From NCBI GenBank assembly GCA_024195265.1, contig JAJLRJ010000006.1, forward strand, positions 31,645,934 to 31,709,933: a stretch of DNA of 64,000 nt. Direction: 5' to 3'. This document shows, piece after piece, positions 34,126 through 43,100 of the stretch. The first letter of the stretch is position 1. Every line of letters starts with the position of its first letter. Below the pieces are notes generated by a model that saw only the letters and a program-made list of their open reading frames with translations, made no database searches and was not told the origin of the DNA. The stretch is from Dendrophyllia cribrosa (lineage: Eukaryota; Cnidaria; Anthozoa; Scleractinia; Dendrophylliidae). A program made the translations under genes and the position numbers.

Positions 34126-34245
34126 CCCTGTAAAGCCCAGAAGGGTTTGTTAAGGGCTCCTGCTCCTTTTAAGGCACTATAATATAGCATCTTTGTAAAT
34201 AATATTATTGGGGCAAATAAAGATTGATTGATTGACTAATAAAAT
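34125..34245 (+). mobile_element. 3' end of a non-LTR retrotransposon
   Basis: TTTGTAAATAATATTATTGGGGCAAATAAAG is followed by tandem ATTG units, the microsatellite-type tail of CR1/L2-like elements. No coding part remains. Confidence 0.5.
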
Positions 34246-34320
34246 ACAATTCATTATATTCTTTTTTGTGATACCTCTTTCTGACACCGTTTTATTTTTA
34301 TTTTTTTCTTATTTTTTTAA

Positions 34321-34831
34321 AGTGCACATGAAGTGAAATTTCACTACGTTTTGTTTTAGGGTTTTATGTTGTTCATATCACCTTTGTTTCATTTTCAATT
34401 GTTTTCTGTTTAGCGCGAAGAGGACCCACTATTTTTAGCAGTTTAAAAACTCCCGTCGGGGCCTGAAATTTGCGACATTTTCAGAAAAGGTATTTGTGAT
34501 GTCATTCGTGTGTTTGGTCACAACGAAACATAACGGAAAAGGGGACGAACATGGGGCTAAAATACGCGTTGCTTAAAGCCTTATTTAATCGAAATAAACC
34601 TTCCACAAGTTGCCAAAACTGCACTGTAAAACGAGAGACGCGCTCAGTTGTAAACACACTAATGACGTCACTAGAACCCAGGTCCTTGTCTAATACGCCC
34701 AACTTGCGTCGCTTGTTAAAATATGTTCCCGCCACTTCAAGTGACTTATTTTCCCATCAAAATAATTCTTAAAACACCCTTTTTTCAGATTACCGAAAAA
34801 AATGGTTGTGAAATTTCACTTCATGTGCACT
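34321..34831. mobile_element. TTAA-flanked MITE (Kolobok or piggyBac type)
   Basis: Inverted ends AGTGCACATGAAGTGAAATT are flanked by TTAA at 34,317-34,320 and 34,832-34,835. Length 511 bp. Overlapping short frames inside are not genes. Confidence 0.8.
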
Positions 34832-34835
34832 TTAA

Positions 34836-35472
34836 GGGGGGAGAAACTTAACTACAAGGTGGTTGCTATGGAAGAGTTCCAAACGTCATATAATGAGTTT
34901 CTTTACTTCCTCGGCTATGATGTTTGGTCACGTTCATTCTGTTAATGGCACCATTAAATTTCATAAGTCACAGCCATATTTGGTAAGTCACGTGACCAGA
35001 ACATAAAAACCCTTAAAACTCAAACACCTTACATTTTTTTCCAATAAAACCAATGTCAACGGCTTAAGAACATCCTAATAAAAAATCTGTAGCATGGATT
35101 TGTTAAAATTCACGTAATTGAAAAAGCTATGACGTCATAAAGGTGTATTTTGATACATTTTCTTTAATAACTTTCCTGTTTTTTCGCCTAACGGTAATTC
35201 CATGCTACAGATTTTTAAAAAAGTTGAATTGCTTATGATTCGGCAAAAAAATCAGATTTTTATCTCGTTTTCTTTGAGTTTTTACCCTTTTTTATTCTTA
35301 CGCGCGGTTGGGGACTGGCACTAGTTACGCATGTGCAATGTCGATTTAGTGATGTCTTGTGTTCAGTTTCATAGTTCCCACCACATTAGCAGTTTATGAC
35401 ACGTGAGAAATGCTAACCATGAAATAATGTCCCTAGCAACGACTCCAAAACTGTAGTTAAGTTTCTCCCTCC
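34836..35472. mobile_element. Second TTAA-flanked MITE, abutting the first
   Basis: Inverted ends GGGGGGAGAAACTTAACTAC and GTAGTTAAGTTTCTCCCTCC, flanked by TTAA at 34,832-34,835 and 35,473-35,476. The left TTAA is the same four bases as the right TTAA of the preceding element. An internal inverted pair, AATCTGTAGCATGG and CCATGCTACAGATT, lies near 35,087 and 35,201. Confidence 0.75.
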
Positions 35473-35592
35473 TTAAATCGTAAAAAACGCTCAGGCAACA
35501 ACAACAACCACAACCTTAATTTGTGCTCAAGCAAAAATACAGTTTAAATTTGAAGAAAAGAATTGAAAATTAATATATAATATATAACCATA

Positions 35593-35771
35593 GACCTATT
35601 TCATAATGGCGGCCGATTTATTTATTCTTTTATATATATGTTAATTAGCCTCACTGGCCTCATTTTAAAGTAAAAATTCTTTTGAATTTTGCACTTGTTA
35701 TCGAGGCCAATAAGGCTAATTAAAATACATATAAAAGAATAAATAAATCGGCCGCCATTATGAAATAGGTC
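35593..35771. mobile_element. TA-flanked palindromic MITE
   Basis: The 179-bp element is almost one hairpin: GACCTATTTCATAATGGCGG at one end and its complement at the other, flanked by TA at 35,591-35,592 and 35,772-35,773. Tc1/mariner-like by target site and size. Confidence 0.8.
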
Positions 35772-36399
35772 TATAGGAGCTAGATAAGCCAGCCACGTAC
35801 TGATAATTTACCCTGCGTGCAGTGGATTCTTCTACGCCGAGCTACGCCGGACGAGAAAGTAACCACTGCGAGCATCCGTTAGCTTTTTCATCGAGCATGC
35901 GCAGCCACGTGACGCCCCACGTGATGCATTTGACGTCAGTTCCTGTTGTTTCGCGGGAAAAGTATTTCCCTTGGCAATTTAACGGGTTATTTTCCTTGCG
36001 TAAAAAACAAAAACTTCAAATGAAGAGAGAAAATTTTGATTACTTTGTCAAGTTTAATATGTTAAACAACACTGTATTCAATTCAACGATCCTTTCTATC
36101 GAGTTAACGATAAGATGGGTTTAAATCTGTTTCTGTTTGTTTGAACGGTTTGTTTACATCGAACTGTGCTATGAGCGCGCTAATCACGCCATAATAATTT
36201 TAAAAATTTTGGGCTAAAAACTCGGCATGTTTGCGTTATTTACTCATTTTTTCGACGTTTGTAACTTTGAAAAACTTTAAAAAGATCTTCTATCGAATTT
36301 GTTTTGTTTCAACGAGCACTGAATTTACGGCGTGAATTAAAAGTCGACGTTATATAGTAGCGAAAAGGAACTGGGACCGAGATTAAGTACAAAACTTAA

Positions 36400-37194
36400 G
36401 GTGGCTGAACACAGTTTCACTGTACCTATGCGTCATTCATTGTCATTTTAAAACCACTAACGTCTGGGCGCCCAAAATTGGCGAGGCATACGATTAAACA
36501 ACAAGCTATATATTTTGATATTTTTGTTGAGCTTTTAGGGTGTTGCCATGGCAACACGGTGGATTGAAAATCAGCCTGCAATATTTAGTTTCTTTTATTT
36601 TCAGAAAATCTAGTCATTAGATTTTGTCCATCATTTGTCTCCAGTAAACTCGTAAAAATATTTGCATGTTAACACTGGTCTCATGTAATTTTGACAGAGG
36701 GATCTTCCGTAATTTGTGGTTTAATATGTTTGCGTTTTGTAAAAATCTCCTCTGTTAGATTTCAAATTTTTGATGGCAGGTGAGTTCGGCATATTCGAAA
36801 CTATTATTGTGCCAAATTTCATGAAATTCTAATGAGTAGTTTCGTAGAAATCAGCACGTTTCCGAGGAAAGTCGCTAAAACATACAGTCACAATTTTTTG
36901 GTCAACTGCGCATGCGTTGCATTTGACTGGGTTCTCGATCCAAAGATAAAAACGGCCAAAAAGGCAGTGTATTTCTTCAATGGTTCTATATATTATCTAT
37001 TGATTCAACAAACATTTTTACGTACAAAAAATTGTTTGATTTTAAGACGAAAAACAACACTTTCGCGATCCACGCTGAGCAAAATAAAATGATCGCTGAA
37101 CAGGCGCCACGTTTGTTTTTCTCAAAACTCTGCGCGCGCTGACTCACGTAAGCAGCTGAAATTGAAGAGCGCGCGCAAACTGTGTTCAGCCACC
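36400..37194. mobile_element. Third TTAA-flanked MITE
   Basis: Inverted ends GGTGGCTGAACACAGTTT, flanked by TTAA at 36,396-36,399 and 37,195-37,198; 795 bp, no convincing gene. Confidence 0.8.
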
Positions 37195-37226
37195 TTAACA
37201 GTTGATCTATTAAAAGAAACAGCTAA

Positions 37227-37413
37227 TTAATAAAGCATCAGCTTCTCGCTACTGACGTTTGCATTAAAAAACTGGCTTAAGTTCTTGTATAAACAATGTT
37301 TCTTTGATTTTACAGTGGAAATCAGTTTTGCCTGACGCTAAGATATCAAAATGATCCCACTTGATGTTGTGTCCAGTGGTGTTGACATGGCCAGCAATGG
37401 CTGATGTGCATCA
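37227..37413 (-). pseudogene. Penelope-like element, C-terminal fragment
   Basis: On the minus strand the frame reads SAIAGHVNTTGHNIKWDHFD, ILASGKTDFHCKIKE, TLFIQELKPV and, after one surplus T in a T run near 37,254, NANVSSEKLMLY with a stop at 37,227. This is the C-terminal end of a Penelope-like GIY-YIG protein. Nothing upstream of SAIAGH is recognisable. It directly abuts the TTAA element, inside the 4.0-kb TA-flanked element. Confidence 0.75.
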
Positions 37414-37959
37414 CCATCAGCCATTTTTTGGCTCCCTGTTGAATTCGTAGGGACGATTTTCAATTTCAAATAGAGGAAGGAAAACCGTCGTTTGTTTACG
37501 TTTTCCATTAAACCTATGATTTGATAATTTGACGATGTTGTATTGCAGGGAATACCAAAATGTAAAATGCACGTGCAGAAGCATTGTTTCGCTCATTAAT
37601 GCTATTGTTTTGTGCAGCTCTCGCTGCCTTCGTCGTCGTGGTTGCTGCCTGGCGGAAGCTTTGGCAAGCTTATTTCGTTCCTCGTTCGCGTCAGATGAAT
37701 AGAAACTTAACAATGTCACAAAAAAGAATAAAGAATATAGCAAATGATAACATGATCTCACACGTTCAAAGTTAAACTGTCCGAAGTGCGGCCACTCAGA
37801 AAAATAAGCTCTGTTATTTCATTACAAACACTATTTCACCGACCTATTTTATTTTGGAATTTTAACCGAGTTTCTAAAAAAGTACCCCAGTTAACTCACC
37901 AAGTGCGGCCGCAGCCAATAATAGATGCATAGCAGATTACAACGAAATGTATTAATCAC

Positions 37960-39540
37960 GAAGGAATGTAGTGCGCATTGTTACACAAGGCAATGATTCG
38001 TGCAACTTGTCTTGCAACAACTAAAAACCGTGCATTGCGGTGCTGCGAGACAAGTTGCACAAGGGCTGTTACACTACGCTATGTTTATCGCAACTTGTCT
38101 CGCTCTGGCATACTGAATTGCTGCGAAGTCGTTTGTGAATCGTCGAGTTTCCTTTGTTTGTCCTTGTAAATTGCCATCGAGATATTATACAGCGACGGAC
38201 GTTCTTTCAATGCTTGAATTAGCTTTCTTCTTTCCGCATCTGTCATTCTGGGTGCGTGTGGCCCCCCGGGTGGGGGGGGATGCACCGCGGTCAAACGTCC
38301 GAGGCATTTTTCGTTTTATTAATATTAATATTAAATGGAAATATGGGCAAAAGGATGTATAAAAAAAATTAGTTGACGTCAATATCTTTTAATTTTCTCA
38401 AAATGATGAGCTTTTTTCCGTAAAAAACGGACCAAAACTCTTTGCGCCTGATCAAAATTATGTTGGGAAATGGCGCCGACAATTCTGCAGTTCAGTTTTT
38501 AAACGCTTAGAACTTTTTTGGTAAACTTTTAAAACGTTTGGTAAATTGACAGTGTATTGGCATTACATTAAACTTTAAACAGTGAAAATGACAACCTTAA
38601 CTTTTAAGTACTTTGCTTAACTTTTGCAAATTTCTCTCGTTTGACCGCGATTAAGGGGGGGGGGGGTACTCCGATAGATGAGCTAAATAGGTATGTGCCG
38701 CTGTGAAGGGTATGGTCTTCAGGCAGTTTAGTCTGGGATAAGGTATAGTTATCACAGATTTTTGGTCTAGAATAGGGTATCATTTTCCGCGAAACTGATC
38801 AGTTGCGTGAAGAAATTAGGTCTAGACAAGGTTTCTGGCAAACGGCATTTAAAAACCGGTACGGCGGGCAGTACAGCATTTTTACTGACCCCTGTTAACT
38901 AATAGGGAAGATATCAATGACGTCACCAATTGTTATTAATGTGCCAACCAGAGCCTTATTGGCTGCCGAAACAAAGGGTTCTTTTGTTCCAGTGGCTGGC
39001 ACATTTGAATAACAAAAAGAATGTTTGTAAACAGATATCATCCCTATAACTGTGATGGTGAACGAGTTTAGAATAGGTATAGAATAGGGTAGGGTTATTT
39101 GGTGTTTAGTCTAAAATAGGGTTGCAAAATGCAGCTAAAATAGTCTAGTATAGGCTAAAATTTGCAGAGTATCCCCTCCCCCCCCCCCCCCGGGGGGTCG
39201 TGGCCATAGAGTCACTTTCAGCCGCCGCCATTTTGTCTTCGTAACAACTACATGCGCTAAAAGGAGCAATTCAATTGGCTGATGTCACAAATCATTGCGA
39301 CACACGTTACAGGAAGCATGTTACACTACGCAACGCTTGAAAAATTCGTTGCAGCGTTGAGAGAATCGTTGCGAAAAGTAGAACTGATTTCTACTTCTCG
39401 CAACGATTGCGGCAACAAAAAAATTCCGAGAAATGTTTGTTGCAGGGTATGTTACACTTGGCACTTTTTCACGCAACTTGTGTCGCAACAAACTTACGAG
39501 ACAAGTTGCACGAAACATTGCAAAGTGACAGCGCCTTAAG
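37960..39540. repeat. CAACTTGTCTCGCAAC-type repeat sequence on both sides of the G-run MITE
   Basis: Words such as GCAACTTGTCTCGC, GAGACAAGTTGCAC and TGTTACACTACGC recur at 37,975-38,110 and 39,285-39,535 in both orientations, suggesting the two halves of one older inverted-repeat element. Confidence 0.5.
38650..39195. mobile_element. G-run-ended MITE
   Basis: Begins with a run of 12-13 G then TACTCCGATAGATGAG and ends GCAGAGTATCCCCTCC followed by a long C run, so the termini are inverted homopolymer-plus-GAGTA motifs. The interior repeats TAGAATAGGGTA/TCTAGAATAGGGT words. No coding signal. Confidence 0.55.
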
Positions 39541-39837
39541 CATAACAGAGAAGTCTTCGTCACCTTGGAAACCATTTTAATTGTTGCGTAGCGGGCTCGC
39601 TTAAACGCAGAGGTTACGTGGTTGAGTGCATGCGCGAGAGGCTAAACAAGTTTTCAAACTTGTTTTACCAGTTCAAAGTTAGTTTTTTCGTCCATGGCGC
39701 TGGACGGCGGCTCGATCAAAGGAATTAACGCATGCTCGCAGTGGTTACTTTCTCGTCCGGCGTAGCTCGGCGTAGGAGGATCCACTGCTCGCAGGGTATC
39801 GACACTTTTACACGGCAGAGCTACAAGTGTAATTTAC

Positions 39838-40056
39838 CGAACGCCGAACGCCGAACATTGTTCTCACCCACAACAGTAAATAAAAGCTAACCAATTTGAA
39901 CCAGTGCTTTACCCTAAATACTGATTTACAGTAATTAGGGTTAAGCACTGATTCAAATTGGTGAGCTTTTATTTACTATTTAGGGTGAGAACAATGTTTG
40001 GCGTTCGGCGTTCGGCGTTCGGCGTTCGGCGTATGGCGTTCGGCAAACTACCCCTG
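39838..40056. repeat. Palindrome with GAACGCC/GGCGTTC minisatellite ends
   Basis: Arms of about 85 bases (CATTGTTCTCACCC, AAATAAAAGCT, AAGCACTG...) meet near 39,930. The outer ends are tandem CGAACGC heptamers on the left and at least six GGCGTTC units on the right. Confidence 0.8.
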
Positions 40057-40131
40057 CCGACTTTTACACGGATACGGATTGTTATACATTGGGCTAGTTA
40101 TTCATCTCGTCTCAAGCCATTCGGCTGCGTC

Positions 40132-43100
40132 TTACAAAATGGAATTTAGACGCTCAACTTCCACACAGATAAAAATAGTTTCATTTACAAGATAGCGTCT
40201 AGATTTCAACCGCTCTTGGGTGATGAATTTGCAGAACCCGAATGCAGTATTCCGCTCTCTTGATTCCGAAGGCTTAGAATAACAACGACTTAAGTTTACA
40301 TTCTTTCTTGGAAAACTGGACATCTGCACATTTCTCCTCAGATATTTAATTGGCTGCTGGTCAATAAGAGTAATTGTTACCTTCTGGTTAAAAGGCCAGG
40401 GCAATATGTCATCGTATTCACCCCTCAGAAGACAAACAAATATGGACAAGTGGGTATTCCATCCTTCATTCAGCCCATTAGGGTGGAATTCCACGCACAT
40501 CCTATAGCCGTATGGACCGCTATGGAACGGATCACTGCAGTAAAACGTCCTAGAGCCTTCCTTAGCTTTTTGTAGAGCGTCATCGATTTGGGTAAATTTC
40601 CAGATAAACTTATTACTGATATGAATTTCAGTGGATAGCTCTTGTGGATACCCTTGCATTGGGTTAACACTAGGAATCTCTTGTTGTCTTTGGTCGTCCA
40701 CGTTTGCACTTTCATCTTCCGTCGTGTCTGGTAGTCGTTCGTACCCAGAAAATCTAACTCGACGCCCGGGATGCAGTAACCGCGTCGTTGGCTGCGGAAA
40801 TGGCGGCGCCGTGGGCTTATGTAACGTTGGTAACTTAACGCTCCGAGACGCACCGGCTTGTGGCTCGGTACCAGTCCTTGTTGATGTGCTCGAAAGCTCT
40901 TCAAGCCTTCGCTTTACATCTTTGATTTCATGTTGTAATCCTTCTACGATTCTGTGAGTATTTTCAATCAGTTCATTATGTTCTTGATTCCTTCCATTGA
41001 CAGTAGTCTCAAGTTGTTTTAACTTTGTATTTGTCTTAGAAATCTCAAGTGTGCTTGTTGTCTTGAGTGATGCTTCCAATGCGTCCAGTCGTCTTATTTT
41101 AGCGACAATTTCATCTTGTACTGCTTTCAGCAGATTGTTATTTCTAGCCGCTGCATCTTCCAACTCTTCAAGCCTTTCATTTGTGATAATGGATTCATTC
41201 TGCATGACTTGCAGCTTTTCGCAAGCCAAGTTTAAGTGTGTTTCGATGTTGAATTGTAAATGTCGCTCGAGAGTATTTCTGGGAACCTAGAAAAAGAGAA
41301 AGTTGGTCATTCAGAATATTTCTTTCCAACTGGGGACACCTGACATACCCTTACTAAAATTATGGGAAACATTAAACTGCAAGAAGAATACCAATGAGGA
41401 AAAAAACGCTAGTGAAAGTTTCACGACTGCCAATTTTATGCCGGTTGCGATGTTTAAAAAGGATTTCATGGTTCATGGTTTCTCCGTTGAAAGACATCTA
41501 AACGTTGCACTCTTGGCCATTTCTTTTTACTGTTCACAGACAATTTGAGTATCAAACACTATGATTGCATTTAGTTCATGGTTTCTTCGTTGAAAGACAT
41601 CTAAACGTTGCATTCTTGGCCATTTTTTTTCACTTTTCACAGACAATTTGGGTACCAAACACTATGATTGCATTTAGTTCTGGAAATATTATACCTGTTC
41701 AAAAAATTGAATACGTGTACGGAGTACCACCAAACTAAAACACACAACTGTAGACCAACTTACCGTAACCTGGCATCCAACATGCGCGTATGAACAACTC
41801 ACTTCAGTAAGATCACACTCTCTTTCGAGGTGACTGTTCAACTGGATAAATTAAAAATCATTGGTTAAGAGTATTATTAATGAGCATTGTGTCTGATTAC
41901 GAGCATCTAATTATGAGATTATGAACATAGTATCTGATTAGTATGAACTCAAGTCTGGCCAGCAAAGAATGAAATGATATTTTCGTTAAAACGAATTTAT
42001 TTTCCAGATTTACTGACGGCCATTTTCTTAAGGAATCCTCTGCAGCCTGTCTTAAAGCCTTTTGACACGTCGTACGGGTGTCAATTACCGTAGCATGTCA
42101 CCCAACATGATGCCATGAGAATCACTGCTGCTACTCCCTGGATTGGAAGACTATGCATCACAGATTACTAGCATTTTGTTGAGTAGTTCCTCAAACAGCT
42201 TTCTGTACTCATTTATAGGCAGTTGATGTTGAGGGCCAGGGGATCTTGTCTAAGTACACAAGGAGGAGGGGTGGGAGGGGGGAGGGGGGGAGGGGGTAGG
42301 GGAAAGGGACAGGACTTAAAGCCAAACTCGCGATATAAAAGGCGGCTGGACTGTCCAACTCATGCAAATGAGCAAAATATATTGATCTTGCTCATTTGCA
42401 TTAGATTCGGCGTGAGGCTTTGCCCTTTTATACCACACGGTTCGCCTTTAACCAGATCTCGAACGTGACCGTATCATGTGACTGTCGGCAGCCTCCTCTA
42501 CCTATAATGCAGTGTATCGTGTACCTCATTTCTGGGAATGTTATCTTGACCGCACATCTGAGAGCAGGTGCAAGGGAATCGTTGGCAGTTGTTAAAGTGT
42601 TCCTGGAATAAAAATAAAGTCTTTTACCAACCACATTGTCCATGGCAACATAGACTATATACAGGGCCAATGGTTAGGCGCGTTATATAAAGCATCGTGT
42701 ATTTCATAAACTTTCAATTTGAAACAGGCATTTTTCGAACTCTGATATAAGCGACCATCTTCCGTCTTCCGGTGCTGAAGGTGGTCGCGCGCGAAAGAGT
42801 CATCTGCTCTGTGATTGCAACAAGCAGCCAAGTTTTGTATTATGTCTTCCTCACAAGTCTCGACAGTAAACGGCGAGGTCGCTGATTTTTTATGAGACCA
42901 TTACGCCTGGCTATATCATGCTATATCATGCTATATCCTGCTATATCATGCTGATGAGTCTTAACTTGGACGAAACAGCAGTCCATAGCTGCGCATGCGT
43001 TAGGTACTGGCCATAATCACGGAGATATCTCGTGTGACCATTGCTTTCAAATAGTTTATTTAGTAAAGTGAAAACCGTTGTCATGCAAGTTTGGAATTAT

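Larger units (their letters stand above)
35811..39796. mobile_element. 4.0-kb TA-flanked element with ~85-bp inverted ends
   Basis: The ends CCCTGCGTGCAGTGGATTCT and, inverted, CCCTGCGAGCAGTGGATCCT continue as matching inverted repeats through GCCGGACGAGAAAGTAACCA. TA flanks both sides (35,809-35,810 and 39,797-39,798). No transposase was found; the interior is filled with other insertions (36,400-37,194, a Penelope-like fragment, and a G-run MITE), so the element is non-autonomous or gutted. Confidence 0.75.
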
